Source: a bacterium
Lineage (GTDB): Bacteria > Vulcanimicrobiota > Vulcanimicrobiia > Vulcanimicrobiales > SCRA01
Length of the DNA stretch: 28,292 nt
Direction of reading: 5' to 3'
NCBI GenBank assembly: GCA_004298675.1
Contig: SCRI01000076.1
Coordinates: forward strand, 1 to 28,292
Below the pieces are notes generated by a model. The model was not told the DNA's origin and did no database searches. It saw only the letters and a program-made list of their open reading frames with translations. This document shows, in pieces, positions 15,841 through 24,179 of this stretch. A program made the position numbers and the translations under genes. Positions within the stretch are counted from its first letter, which is position 1, and each line of letters starts with the position of its first letter.

Positions 15841-16742
15841 TGATCGAGTTGAGAGAAGGTAAGCGGCGGAAGTCGGCCTCGCACCTCTACGAGATCTGCC
15901 GCGCGCACGACGTGCGCAGCGTGCTCGACCCGTTCATGGGATTACCCGTGCATCTCAACTATCTCAAGCGCAAGGGCATCGCGGTGCACGGCGCGGACCC
16001 GCTCGAGTGGTTCGTGCGAGTCGGCGAGGGAATCGTCGTGAACGACTCCGTGATCTTGCGCGACTTCGAGATCGGCGAGATCGTCGAGGTGACACCCGGC
16101 CGCATCTATCCGCCCGATCGCTTTCGCGCCTGGGAGGGCGTTTTCTTCACCGACGAGCAGTGCCGCTACCTCAGCGCTTGGCACGAGAACGTCAAAGGAT
16201 TGCGCAGCGACGGCCAGACGGGCCTGGCGATTCTGGGGCTGTGGTGGGCCTTCGCCTACTGGCTGCAAAAGATGGTCTGCCCAGACGACCTGCTAGACGT
16301 CGCCCCCAGCGAATTGGCCTATGCCTACATCCGCAAAACGGAACGCTGGGTTGGGGACAATGCGCGCCATAACACGATTTTCCACGGCGCGCCATTGGAG
16401 GCGATGCAGCGAGTCGCAGCAGACGCCGTCATTCTCACGGCGCCGGAGCTGGAGGCGGACGACCGCAGCGATGCGCGCACGTGGATGTGGGAGGCGTGGT
16501 GGAAGGGGAATCCCTACCAGAACGTCGCACCGCACATCGCCCCCGCTGCCCACGCGGCCGACCGCGCGGATTGGCGCGCCGCCTTCGCCGAGCAATTGGA
16601 GACCGCACGCAAGTATCCGCTGGCGATCGTACCTACGAGCGCCGGCGAGCGCGAGCACGTCGAGACTCTCTTGCGCGAGTACCGCTCCAGCATCCGGACG
16701 CGTGAGTTCTCGCCCGAGGAGATCTACGTCATCGCCTCCTAG
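15840..16742 (+). CDS. D12-class DNA adenine methylase-like protein, probably inactive
   Basis: The 300 residues resemble the D12/FokI-type N6-adenine methyltransferase fold, though the match is distant. SVLDPFMGLPVHLNYLKRKG (28-47) corresponds to motif I ('DPF.G.G....lk..G'). It is followed by VHGADPLEW and VVNDSVIL, and by FFTDEQCRYLSAW (102-114), as in that family. The expected catalytic Asn/Asp-Pro-Pro-Tyr is not seen: the corresponding strand reads DAVILTAPEL (195-204). A later Trp-rich stretch (215-221) leads to GNPYQN (223-228). It may therefore be a non-catalytic relative. The start could also be GTG at 15834. Both starts lie in the right arm of a hairpin. No restriction endonuclease is adjacent. 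Confidence 0.6.
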   Translation: MIELREGKRRKSASHLYEICRAHDVRSVLDPFMGLPVHLNYLKRKGIAVHGADPLEWFVRVGEGIVVNDSVILRDFEIGEIVEVTPGRIYPPDRFRAWEGVFFTDEQCRYLSAWHENVKGLRSDGQTGLAILGLWWAFAYWLQKMVCPDDLLDVAPSELAYAYIRKTERWVGDNARHNTIFHGAPLEAMQRVAADAVILTAPELEADDRSDARTWMWEAWWKGNPYQNVAPHIAPAAHAADRADWRAAFAEQLETARKYPLAIVPTSAGEREHVETLLREYRSSIRTREFSPEEIYVIAS

Positions 16743-16756
16743 AACCCGCCGCGTTC

Positions 16757-16945
16757 CTAACTCTCCGCGCCGCTCTGGAAGCGCGTCCAGATCAGTGCGA
16801 GAATGGCAAGCCCGAAGAAGAGCACGGCGTGCTTCCCTCGGTGCATGCCCAGGAATGCGCCATGCGGATCGGTCTGCGCGATGAAGCCATAGTAGATGCC
16901 GATGGCGAAGAGCACGATGGCGAGCAGCACGGCGATGATTTTCAC
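16757..16945 (-). CDS. Small two-helix membrane protein
   Basis: The gene encodes 62 residues. The GTG start (complement of 16943-16945) has a strong AAAGGAGA ribosome-binding site seven bases upstream. A longer frame to 17338 runs inside uppP and is spurious. The product has one hydrophobic helix at residues 2-22 and a second at 40-54. A short polar loop with DPHGAF and HRGKH connects them, and the end is charged (TRFQSGAES). It follows uppP by 29 bp and is probably co-transcribed with it. I do not recognise a named family. Confidence 0.75.
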   Translation of the reverse strand: MKIIAVLLAIVLFAIGIYYGFIAQTDPHGAFLGMHRGKHAVLFFGLAILALIWTRFQSGAES

Positions 16946-16974
16946 GGGCGATTCTCCTTTGAGGACTCGGACCT

Positions 16975-17817
16975 TCAGCGAAAGAGCAGGATGCAGACGA
17001 TGCCGGCGGCCACGCAATACCAGGCGAACGGAATCAGCGTTTTGGTCTGGAAGTAGCGCACCAGATATGCCACCGAGAGGTAGGCGGTCACGCCCGCGAG
17101 GACGGCACCGACCAGCGCTTCCATCAGGGCGAGGTGAACCCCCGGCGCGAAGAGGTTGGGCAGCTCGAAGAGCGTTGCGGCGACGATCACCGGCGTGGCG
17201 AGCAGGAACGAGTAGCGCGCCGCCTCGGCATGCGTCAAGTCCAACAGCAGCCCCGCGACCATCGCGCTGCCCGAGCGGCTGATGCCCGGGAGCAGCGCGA
17301 GCGCCTCGGCGAACCCGACTTTGACGCCGTCGATCCAAGGCAGAGAGTCGAGCTTACGGTAAGGACGCCCCGGACTGCGGTGCTGCCGGACGCGCAGCGA
17401 CTCCCCGAAGAACATAATGCCGCCATTGATCGTCAGGAAAATCGAGGCCGCCAACGGGTTGGCGAAGAGCGCGCGAACGGGCTGTTCTAAGAGTCCGCCC
17501 AGCAGACCCACGGGTATGGTGGCCGCCACCAGCAGCCAAGCCGTGCGCTCGTCCAACGAGTGCGACATCTTCCCACGCGCGATGCTGCGAAAGAAAGCCG
17601 CGATGAGACCGCGCCACTCCGACCAATAGTAAACCACCAGGGCCAGAGCGGTGCCGAAATGCAGGACGACCACAAAGGCCAGGAAGCTCGGGTCGGCGCG
17701 ATCGACGTGCCAGCGCAGAATCGCGGGGACCAGGACGATGTGACCGAGACTCGATACCGGAAAGAGCTCGGAGAAGCCCTGGAGGATCGCGAGGAACATG
17801 GCTTGCGCAAAGGTCAC
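16975..17817 (-). CDS. uppP: Undecaprenyl-diphosphatase UppP (BacA family)
   Basis: UppP removes a phosphate from undecaprenyl diphosphate on the outer face of the membrane to recycle the lipid carrier for peptidoglycan and polysaccharide export; overproduction gives bacitracin tolerance. The 280-residue polytopic protein has the family motifs AILQGFSELFPVSSLGHI near residues 10-27 and LLPGISRSGSAM near 180-190. The start is GTG with GGGGAG close upstream; an ATG six codons later is less likely. It is transcribed with the 62-residue membrane protein downstream. Confidence 0.95.
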   Translation of the reverse strand: MTFAQAMFLAILQGFSELFPVSSLGHIVLVPAILRWHVDRADPSFLAFVVVLHFGTALALVVYYWSEWRGLIAAFFRSIARGKMSHSLDERTAWLLVAATIPVGLLGGLLEQPVRALFANPLAASIFLTINGGIMFFGESLRVRQHRSPGRPYRKLDSLPWIDGVKVGFAEALALLPGISRSGSAMVAGLLLDLTHAEAARYSFLLATPVIVAATLFELPNLFAPGVHLALMEALVGAVLAGVTAYLSVAYLVRYFQTKTLIPFAWYCVAAGIVCILLFR

Positions 17818-17871
17818 GGCTCCCCAGGTACGCCCCGTGCGCAGACTCGACCTGCTCGACGCGTTCCGTGC

Positions 17872-17908
17872 TTGAAGGAGTCCACCGCGCGGGCCCGTGA
17901 ACCTTCAA
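17872..17908. repeat. Spaced inverted repeat between uppP and the PilZ gene
   Basis: TTGAAGG at 17872-17878 and CCTTCAA at 17902-17908 are perfect 7-bp inverted arms with 23 bp between them. They lie in the 122-bp divergent region that must hold promoters for uppP and the PilZ gene. It could be an operator or a chance pair. No clear -35/-10 pairs are visible here. Confidence 0.3.
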
Positions 17909-17939
17909 ACGAGCATTCTTCACAGCGGGGCCAGGCGTC

Positions 17940-18308
17940 ATGAACGGATCCCCAGACAACCGTGCCGATTACCGCTTGGGCGAGGCACTGCTCGTGTCAT
18001 ACTGGGTGCACGACGATGCGCCACCGGAGATCACCGAGACTTACGACATCGCGCCGGGCGGCATCGCGCTTTTGACGCACATCCAACTCGCACGCGGAAC
18101 ACACGTCCACATGCAGTTGGAGTTGCGGGGCGACGCCCATCCGCCGCTCCAGATCACCGGCGTGGTGCGCTGGTCGCAGAACGATCCGGCGATCGCGCGC
18201 TACCGGACGGGCATCGAGTTCGAGCCGCTGGCGGAGGATTCGGCCGGCTTATTGACCTGCTATATCGATGCCGTCAGGCGCATTCGCGACTTGGGCATCT
18301 ATACCTGA
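17940..18308 (+). CDS. PilZ domain protein
   Basis: PilZ domains bind cyclic-di-GMP. The 122 residues are one domain with no other module. The N-terminal arginine motif RxxxR is Arg8-Ala-Asp-Tyr-Arg12. The second motif is DIAPGG (36-41), where the usual serine of D/NxSxxG is alanine. The rest is the expected beta-barrel pattern with VRWSQNDPAIARYRTGIEFEP near the C-terminus. Binding is likely but the serine change weakens it. The gene is monocistronic and convergent with tonB. With the HD-GYP gene 2 kb away it suggests c-di-GMP control of some surface function. Confidence 0.85.
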   Translation: MNGSPDNRADYRLGEALLVSYWVHDDAPPEITETYDIAPGGIALLTHIQLARGTHVHMQLELRGDAHPPLQITGVVRWSQNDPAIARYRTGIEFEPLAEDSAGLLTCYIDAVRRIRDLGIYT

Positions 18309-18344
18309 GCCGAATCCCGCGGCAGCCCCGGTCTCTGGCCGGCT

Positions 18345-19112
18345 CTATCCGTTGTCCGGCGAGAAGACCACTTGGAAGATGTAGACGCCCCCCACCGCCT
18401 TGCAGTTCGCAATCTGCGGCGAGAACGAGGATTGCTTGGCAGCGGCCATCGCTGCTTGATCGAGCAACGGATTCCCAGCCGACTTCGCGATCTTCGTGGC
18501 GACGACGTGCCCGGTGGTGTCTAGCGTCACGGCGATGTCCGTCTCACCCGATGCCCCCTGCTGCTTGGCCATCTCCGGATAATCCGCCGGCACCTTATTC
18601 GTCGGCTGCGGATCCCGGTTAGGCATCGCGCACGCGGGCGCCGGCGGCTGCGTCGCCGGCGGTGCGGTGGGCGCCTGCGGAGCGGCCGTGGCAATGGGGC
18701 CAGCAGCCGGCGGAGCCTCAGCTCCCTTAGAGCTTGCGTTTACCGCGCTCCCGCCCGTCGTCCCCGCGGTGTTGCCTTGGAGGCGCTGGACGTTGACCTT
18801 CACCTGTTGAGGTTTGGGCTGGTGTTTAACCGGCTTTGGGGTGGCAGGCTGCGGGGTAGATGGCGGAGGCGTCGGGGTTGGCGGGGGCGTGGGAGGAGGC
18901 GTCGGCGGCGGTTTGATCTTCATCTTCTGCACGGTCACCTTGGAGACTTGCTCCTGCTGATGCTCCGGCTGAATTTTGAAGAATTGCGTCAGCAGCGGCG
19001 TCGCAACGGCGTGGAAAAGCAACGATAACGCGAACGCCGTGTAGATGAACCTCCACGCCCAGGCATGCTTGCGATCCGGCTGCGCCGATGGATTGGGTTG
19101 CTGCTGGGCCAC
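18345..19112 (-). CDS. tonB: TonB energy transducer
   Basis: TonB spans the inner membrane and periplasm and passes proton-motive energy from ExbB/ExbD to outer-membrane receptors. The 255 residues have a short cytoplasmic start, one membrane helix at about 21-45 and a proline-rich spacer at about 65-105 (repeats of PPPTP). A low-complexity Ala/Pro region follows. The C-terminal TonB domain begins near 170, with VPADYPEMAKQQGASGETDIAV, a DTTGHVV turn and SSFSPQIANC. The GTG start overlaps the exbD stop by one base (TAGTG). Its presence is evidence for an outer membrane. Confidence 0.92.
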   Translation of the reverse strand: MAQQQPNPSAQPDRKHAWAWRFIYTAFALSLLFHAVATPLLTQFFKIQPEHQQEQVSKVTVQKMKIKPPPTPPPTPPPTPTPPPSTPQPATPKPVKHQPKPQQVKVNVQRLQGNTAGTTGGSAVNASSKGAEAPPAAGPIATAAPQAPTAPPATQPPAPACAMPNRDPQPTNKVPADYPEMAKQQGASGETDIAVTLDTTGHVVATKIAKSAGNPLLDQAAMAAAKQSSFSPQIANCKAVGGVYIFQVVFSPDNG

Positions 19113-19528
19113 TACTCCGTCGCTCCCTCAGGCGTGCCCTCGATATGGTTTGCCAGCCCAAATTCATTGAGGCCGGCCGTCTTAGCGGCATCCATCACTT
19201 GCAGGATGATGCCGTAGTGAGCCTTTGGATCCGCCTTGATGATGATGTCCTTCAGGTCGGGGAAGAGCGTGTGCATCTGTGCGAACTTGGCGCTCGCGTC
19301 GCGTACGTCCACGTTGTCATGACCGATCTGAATCTCACTCTTGCCGTTGATGATGACGACGATCTGCGAGTCCTTGACCTTGTCCCGGTTCTTGGCATCG
19401 GGCATTCTGGGCTCTTTGATGACGGAGGCCAGGATGATGAAGATGATCAACAGCACCAACAACACGTCCGTGAACGGCGTGATGTTGATGGCCGACATCA
19501 CCTCTTCTTCCCCGCCACCAGTGGACAT
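19112..19528 (-). CDS. exbD: ExbD/TolR-type biopolymer transport protein (second copy)
   Basis: ExbD is the single-pass subunit of the ExbB/ExbD proton channel. After EEEVMSAINITPFTDVLLVL comes the membrane helix (about residues 18-38), which contains the conserved aspartate of the NITPFTDV segment. A periplasmic domain follows, with IIIKADPKAHYGIILQVMDAAKTAGL. The product is 138 residues from ATG at 19528. A GTG two codons upstream (19534) has a G-rich sequence in ribosome-binding position and is possible. The periplasmic part differs clearly from the first exbD, so the two copies are not a recent duplication. Confidence 0.93.
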   Translation of the reverse strand: MSTGGGEEEVMSAINITPFTDVLLVLLIIFIILASVIKEPRMPDAKNRDKVKDSQIVVIINGKSEIQIGHDNVDVRDASAKFAQMHTLFPDLKDIIIKADPKAHYGIILQVMDAAKTAGLNEFGLANHIEGTPEGATE

Positions 19529-19552
19529 ACCCACGGTTTGCTGCCCCCCTGC

Positions 19553-19963
19553 TTACTGGCTCACGAAGCCGACGTCGGTGAGTCCCGCTAACTTCGCAGC
19601 GTCGAGGATGCGAATGATCACGCCGTAGTCGGCCTTCGCATCGGCCACGATGGAGACGTGGCGGTTCCCACGCTGTTTTCTCACGTTGCCCATCGTGGTG
19701 TAGATCTGCCTCTCCAAGGTCCTCTGGCCGTCGATGTAGATGAGGTCCTTGGCTGTTACGTCGACCTCGATGTCCTGTTTGCTCTGCTGATTGATTTGGC
19801 TCGGGTTCGAGTTCGCCGGCAGCTCCTTCTGGAAGCCCGGCGGGGTGACCAGAGCCGCAAGGATCATGAAGATGATCAACAATACCAACAGCACGTCCGT
19901 GAACGGCGTGATATTGATCTCCGACATCACTTCTTCGTCTTGCCGCGCCGCAAGCAACGACAT
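19553..19963 (-). CDS. exbD: ExbD/TolR-type biopolymer transport protein (first copy)
   Basis: The 136 residues begin with a short cytoplasmic part ending DEEVMSEINITPFTDVLLVL. A membrane helix (about 22-42) follows, then a periplasmic domain ending IVADAKADYGVIIRILDAAKLAGLTDVGFV, all typical of ExbD. An AGGAGG ribosome-binding site ten bases upstream fixes the ATG. It follows exbB by 53 bp and precedes the second exbD by about 24 bp. Two different ExbD subunits with one ExbB may form a mixed complex. Confidence 0.94.
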   Translation of the reverse strand: MSLLAARQDEEVMSEINITPFTDVLLVLLIIFMILAALVTPPGFQKELPANSNPSQINQQSKQDIEVDVTAKDLIYIDGQRTLERQIYTTMGNVRKQRGNRHVSIVADAKADYGVIIRILDAAKLAGLTDVGFVSQ

Positions 19964-20016
19964 CTGCTACTTCCTCCTAGTTCCGCACGGAAGCGGGCCC
20001 GGACGCTTGCGCCGGA

Positions 20017-20691
20017 TCAGTGGCGCGCGGCCTGCGGAGTGTAGAGCTCCGTGGGGATGGCGGCACCGGTATTGTGGAAGTGCAGCATCTCGGCCAACTT
20101 GTTGGCGGCGACGATCATCTCCTGATTGTACGCCTTGATGCGCGCCTTGTAGTAGTTGAAGAAGATCACGGCGACCACGGCCACGGCAAGGCCGGCGGCC
20201 GTGGTGATCAGAGCCTCGGCGACGCCCGCCGAAACGACCGCGGGCGAGGCGTTGCCCTTGAGCGCGATATCCTGGAACGCGCGAATGATGCCCAGCACCG
20301 TGCCGAAGAGCCCGACGAACGGCGCGATCACGGCGATGGTACCGATGGCCGGCAAATTGGCCTCTAGCGTGTTGAGCTGCTCGAGCAGCGCAATGGAGAG
20401 CGCGTCGGTGATGTCGGCGCGGCTCTTCTCGCCGCGCAGCAAGCCGAATGCGAGCACCTTGGGTAGCATGCCACGAGACTTGTTGCAGAAGTCGATCGCG
20501 CCTTTGATGTCGTTGGTCGCGATGCGCTGGCCGATCTGCCTGAGCAGCCCCATCGAGTCGCCGTGCTGGCGCGCGAAGAACACATAGCGCTCGATCACGA
20601 CCGCAACCGTGATGATCGAGAGCAGGAGCAGGATCCACATATCGAATCCGCCCTGCCTCATGAAGGCGAAGAATTGTTCGAACAGGCTCAC
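20017..20691 (-). CDS. exbB: ExbB/TolQ-type proton channel protein
   Basis: ExbB forms the pentameric membrane channel that powers TonB. From the GTG at 20691 the product has 224 residues with three membrane segments: about 19-37 (WILLLLSIITVAVVIERYVF), about 118-140 and about 160-182. The conserved IAPFVGLFGTVLGIIRAF and AGVAEALITTAAGLAVAV motifs are present. The GTG has GGGAGGGG ten bases upstream. A TTG ten codons earlier lacks such a site. It is the first of the exbB-exbD-exbD-tonB set. Confidence 0.93.
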   Translation of the reverse strand: MSLFEQFFAFMRQGGFDMWILLLLSIITVAVVIERYVFFARQHGDSMGLLRQIGQRIATNDIKGAIDFCNKSRGMLPKVLAFGLLRGEKSRADITDALSIALLEQLNTLEANLPAIGTIAVIAPFVGLFGTVLGIIRAFQDIALKGNASPAVVSAGVAEALITTAAGLAVAVVAVIFFNYYKARIKAYNQEMIVAANKLAEMLHFHNTGAAIPTELYTPQAARH

Positions 20692-20844
20692 AGGATCTGT
20701 ACCCCTCCCAAAGGGCTGCAAACACGAGGCAAGGGCTCCTGAAGAACCCCGCGCCGAAGGCCGTGCTCATTTGCCGTGTGCACGAGCGGTTCCTCGTCGT
20801 GTTTCGCTAGAGTGTTCAATGGTGGACGACTCCACGGCTCGAGG

Positions 20845-22179
20845 CTACGAGCCACCTTGCAGTTGTTTGAGCGTCTTTTCGACGGAGGAAGCCAGGGCAG
20901 AGTCGCCGGCCGCGGTTGCGGCGGCGTCAGCCTGCTTGAGAGCCGAGATCGCCTCGTCCTTCTTCCCCTGATTGGCGAGGACCGCACCCTGCGCGTAGAG
21001 CGCGGCTGCAAACTTCGGCTGTGCCGCCAAGGCTCTGTTTACGTCGGCCAGCGCCGCATCGTACGTAGGGGCGGCTGTTTTAGGATCTTGGTCATGCGCG
21101 ATCGAAAGGTATTGAAACGCGGCGTTCGTGTACGCCGTCGCCGCGTTCTTGCCGCTCAAACCCGCGCCGGCCTGCTCGTAGAGCTTAGCGGCGCCGGCGT
21201 AATCCTTGCTCTCCGCCTTGGCTCGAGCCTGCAGGAGATACACCGCGCCGAGCACGCCCGTGGTATCGGCGTTAGAATCGAGGCCCTTGGCTTCGTTGAC
21301 GTATTTCTGCGCGTTCTCGGCGTCACCGGCGTTGGCATAGGCACGGGCCAAGTTGACGTCGATCGTGGCGCGGTCCGACGGAGCCATCTTCGCCGCCGCC
21401 GCCCCGTCACGCGCGCGCGAGATGTCGCCGACAGCTGCTTTGAAGTCCCCGGCGGCGATCTCCGCGCCGCCGAGAAGATTGTAGAGCGCCGGCGCCGGCG
21501 CCAGCGCCACGGCGCGCTTCGCCGAGACCAGGGCACCTTGCCCGTCGTTCTTGGCGAGGTTTGCTTGCGTCACGTGCGCGTAGGCGTCGGCCGCCACGGC
21601 TTTATAACTGGTGGGAATTGCCGCGCCCGCCTGGTCGAAGGCGGCGGCGGCGGCTGTGTAGTCCTTGAGGTAGTACTGTGCGATACCGAGCAGCGCTTGC
21701 GCCTTACCGTCACCAGGATTCTGCTGCACGTACGGAGCGAGCGCGTCGCGCGCGGCGGCATATTCGCTCTTGTTGATGGCGACGATCGCCGCGTCGACAG
21801 GGCCTTGAGTTGCGACGCCTCCGGCGGCGCTGAAGAGCAGCGTGAAATCGTAGAAGCCCTTCTGCGCCTTTGCCTTCTGCTCGCTGGGACCGCGTCGCGC
21901 CGGGGCATACTTCGAGCGGCGCGCGATGTCGAGGGCCGCCGCCTCATCACCGGTATTCGTCGAACTGATGATGCGCGTCCCCGCGACGTTGCCGCGCTCG
22001 TCGAGCAGCACCTGAACCACGACCTTCCCTTTGCCCTGAGCCGGGACGGCCGTGGCCGCGCGCGAAATCAGCTTCGGAGGAAAGTAATATTGGTATGCGT
22101 TATCGGCCGACGCCGCGGCGAGCGATCCCGCAACGAACGTAACGGCGCTCAGCACCGCAATCAAGCGAACAAATGACAA
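20845..22179 (-). CDS. Exported TPR protein with N-terminal TonB-C-like domain
   Basis: The 444-residue product begins with a signal peptide (residues 1-25, RLIAVLSAVTFVAGSLAAASA) and has no other membrane helix. Residues about 26-115 look like a TonB C-terminal domain: YQYYFPPKLI, KGKVVVQVLLDERGNVAG and SKYAPARR. From about 130 to the end there are tetratricopeptide-like helical repeats rich in Ala (for example ALLGIAQYYLKDYTAAAAAFDQAG and AALYAQGAVLANQGKKDEAI). The start is TTG with AGGAG ten bases upstream. It lies 153 bp before exbB, so it may share the TonB operon or have its own promoter. A role as periplasmic partner of the TonB system is inference. Confidence 0.85.
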   Translation of the reverse strand: MSFVRLIAVLSAVTFVAGSLAAASADNAYQYYFPPKLISRAATAVPAQGKGKVVVQVLLDERGNVAGTRIISSTNTGDEAAALDIARRSKYAPARRGPSEQKAKAQKGFYDFTLLFSAAGGVATQGPVDAAIVAINKSEYAAARDALAPYVQQNPGDGKAQALLGIAQYYLKDYTAAAAAFDQAGAAIPTSYKAVAADAYAHVTQANLAKNDGQGALVSAKRAVALAPAPALYNLLGGAEIAAGDFKAAVGDISRARDGAAAAKMAPSDRATIDVNLARAYANAGDAENAQKYVNEAKGLDSNADTTGVLGAVYLLQARAKAESKDYAGAAKLYEQAGAGLSGKNAATAYTNAAFQYLSIAHDQDPKTAAPTYDAALADVNRALAAQPKFAAALYAQGAVLANQGKKDEAISALKQADAAATAAGDSALASSVEKTLKQLQGGS

Positions 22180-22248
22180 GAAAATCTGCTCCTGCGCAAC
22201 TATCCGTTAGGACAACAACGTACGACCCCGGTGAAAAGTCTCCAGACC

Positions 22249-22272
22249 AGCGCCCCCGGTTCGGATGGCGCT
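22249..22272 (-). terminator. Hairpin at the end of the aromatic operon
   Basis: Arms AGCGCC (22249-22254) and GGCGCT (22267-22272) are perfect. An inner CCG/CGG stem (22256-22258 and 22262-22264) shares the same loop. It overlaps the last base pairs of the tyrA stop region. No U-tract follows on the minus strand. It is a plausible boundary between tyrA and the TPR gene. The remaining 70 bp up to the TPR gene show no clear -35/-10 pair. Confidence 0.4.
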
Positions 22273-23122
22273 AGGCTGAATCCTGGCCGCCTTCCGCATC
22301 TTCCATATGGTGAAATAATGCTCCCGAGAGCATGGCGCCTTCGTCGAATGCTGCACGCAGCAACTCCTCGTCACCCGCGCGCAACGTGCGCGCGAAGGCC
22401 TCCAGACGGGCGGCTACCTCGTCCAGCAGCTCGGCGTCACGGCTGCGTTGGGCCTCCAGGAGCGGCCGCCACATCGTCCAGCGGGCATTGGCCAGGCGCA
22501 AGGCACTCCGCAATCCCGGGCCGGCGGCCTCGCACACACCGGGCTCCTCGCGGTGCCGGCTCACGCAGTGCGCGAGCCCTAGCGCCAGTAACTGCGGCAG
22601 GTGGCTGGTAATCGCAACCGCGCGGTCGTGGCTCCGGGCCTCCATGGGGAGTGCGCGCGCACCCGTCTCCCCGATTAGCCGCAGCGCAATCGCATGCGCC
22701 GCACCGCTGCCCGGCTCGTAGATCCAGGTGCGGCCACGGAAGAGTTCCGCCTCCGCGAGACCGGCGCCACCCCCCTCCCGCCCGGCCATCGGGTGTGTGG
22801 CAACAAGCGTAGAGAGGCCGCGGCCGGCACGGAGCACCGGCTCTTGCAGCGATGCCACGTCCAGCACGAGCTCCGGCGGCTGGCGCAGCGCGACGAGCTC
22901 GGTCAACATGGCACAGACGGCATCGAGCGGCATCGCCAACACCAGCACTTGCGCCTCGCGGGCTTGGGCGGGCGTGACTACGGCATCGAGGGCTCCCCGC
23001 TCCAGCGCCGTCTTCAGTGCGCTCGGGTCACTGTCGGCGCCGGCTACCCAGTGGCCCGCGGCGCGCCAGGCTAAGCCGAGCGAAGCCCCGATGAGGCCGG
23101 TGCCGACGATCGCAATGCGCAT
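22271..23122 (-). CDS. tyrA: Prephenate dehydrogenase
   Basis: TyrA oxidatively decarboxylates prephenate to 4-hydroxyphenylpyruvate for tyrosine synthesis. The 283 residues start with the NAD-binding loop [18 protein letters not shown] and contain the family's THPMAG motif and the all-alpha C-terminal dimerisation domain ([21 protein letters not shown]). There is no ACT domain, so no feedback site of that kind. The ATG at 23122 gives the exact Rossmann start; an upstream extension would overlap aroF. It follows aroF by 13 bp. Confidence 0.92.
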   Translation of the reverse strand: MRIAIVGTGLIGASLGLAWRAAGHWVAGADSDPSALKTALERGALDAVVTPAQAREAQVLVLAMPLDAVCAMLTELVALRQPPELVLDVASLQEPVLRAGRGLSTLVATHPMAGREGGGAGLAEAELFRGRTWIYEPGSGAAHAIALRLIGETGARALPMEARSHDRAVAITSHLPQLLALGLAHCVSRHREEPGVCEAAGPGLRSALRLANARWTMWRPLLEAQRSRDAELLDEVAARLEAFARTLRAGDEELLRAAFDEGAMLSGALFHHMEDAEGGQDSA

Positions 23123-23135
23123 CGCGGCGGCCGGG

Positions 23136-24179
23136 TCAGGCGGCGGAGCCCACGACCGGGAGCTCGCGCCCAAGAGCCTCGGCGATGGGGCCCACCGAGC
23201 GTACGATGGCGCCGAATTCGTCCGGCGTGATCGATTGCGGCCCGTCGGACTTGGCCTGCGCGGGGTTGGGATGGACCTCCAGCATCAGCCCATCGCCCCC
23301 CGCCGCCACGGCAGCGCGCGCCATCGGTGCGATCAAATCTCGGCGGCCGGTGCCGTGCGAGGGGTCGACGATTACCGGCAGGTGGGTGAGCAGGTGCACG
23401 AGCGGCACGGCGCTGAGATCGAGCGTATTGCGCGTGGCGGTCTCGAACGTGCGGATACCGCGCTCGCAGAGCACCACGTCGTGGTTGCCGCCGACGTAAA
23501 TGTACTCCGCGGCCATGAGCCACTCTTCGATCGTGGCCGAGAGGCCACGTTTCAGTAGTACCGGCTTGCGCATGGCGCCAACTTCCCGCAAGAGGTTGAA
23601 GTTCTGCATGTTGCGCGCGCCGATCTGCAGCACGTCGGCATGGGTTGCCACCAGCTCCACGTCGCGAACATCCATCACTTCGGTGACGACCGCCAGACCG
23701 TACGCATCGGCGCAGGCGCGCAGGTACCGCAGCGCCTGCTCGCCCAAGCCTTGGAACGCATAGGGCGAGGTACGCGGCTTGAAGGCTCCACCGCGAAGAA
23801 AATTGGCACCGGCCTGCGCTACCGCACGCGCCGTCGTTTGGATCTGCTGCTCCGACTCCACGCTGCAAGGTCCGGCCATCAGGGCCAGTGCGGTGTCGCC
23901 GATCGTCGCGCCGTTGGCGCAACGCACGACCGTCGTTCCCTCTTTGCCCTCGCGGCTGACCATTTTGTACGGGCGCGAGATGGGCACCACGCGCTCGACC
24001 TCCTCGAGCTGTCCAAAGCGCTCGGCCAGCTCTTCCTTGTCGGTGGTAACGCCGACCACACCGATGATCGTGTGTTCGCTGCCCGCGGACACGTGTGCAT
24101 CATACCCCGCTTCGCGCACCTCGGCGACAACGCGGGCGACGGCCTCTGACGGGAGGCCTGGCAGGAGCACCAGGATCAT
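23136..24179 (-). CDS. aroF: DAHP synthase, type I-beta
   Basis: This enzyme condenses phosphoenolpyruvate and erythrose 4-phosphate to DAHP, the first step of the shikimate pathway. The 347 residues comprise an N-terminal ferredoxin-like domain (about 1-70), which in Thermotoga mediates feedback inhibition by Tyr/Phe, and the catalytic barrel. The barrel has MAGPCSVES (101-109), [33 protein letters not shown] and [13 protein letters not shown]. The ATG overlaps the aroH stop (ATGA). With aroH and tyrA it forms an aromatic amino acid operon. Confidence 0.95.
   Translation of the reverse strand: MILVLLPGLPSEAVARVVAEVREAGYDAHVSAGSEHTIIGVVGVTTDKEELAERFGQLEEVERVVPISRPYKMVSREGKEGTTVVRCANGATIGDTALALMAGPCSVESEQQIQTTARAVAQAGANFLRGGAFKPRTSPYAFQGLGEQALRYLRACADAYGLAVVTEVMDVRDVELVATHADVLQIGARNMQNFNLLREVGAMRKPVLLKRGLSATIEEWLMAAEYIYVGGNHDVVLCERGIRTFETATRNTLDLSAVPLVHLLTHLPVIVDPSHGTGRRDLIAPMARAAVAAGGDGLMLEVHPNPAQAKSDGPQSITPDEFGAIVRSVGPIAEALGRELPVVGSAA

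Noticed and set aside
16946-17338. Upstream extension of the 62-residue membrane protein
   Set aside because: It lies inside uppP in another frame; the GTG with a strong ribosome-binding site marks the real start.
20692-20844. Strong promoter or terminator between the TPR gene and exbB
   Set aside because: Only a 5-bp stem (GTGGA/TCCAC near 20822-20835) and no convincing -35/-10 pair were seen in these 153 bp.
20776-22176. Plus-strand open frame of 466 codons
   Set aside because: It is the antisense shadow of the TPR gene; the Arg/Gly/Val-rich translation reflects that gene's Ala-rich codons.
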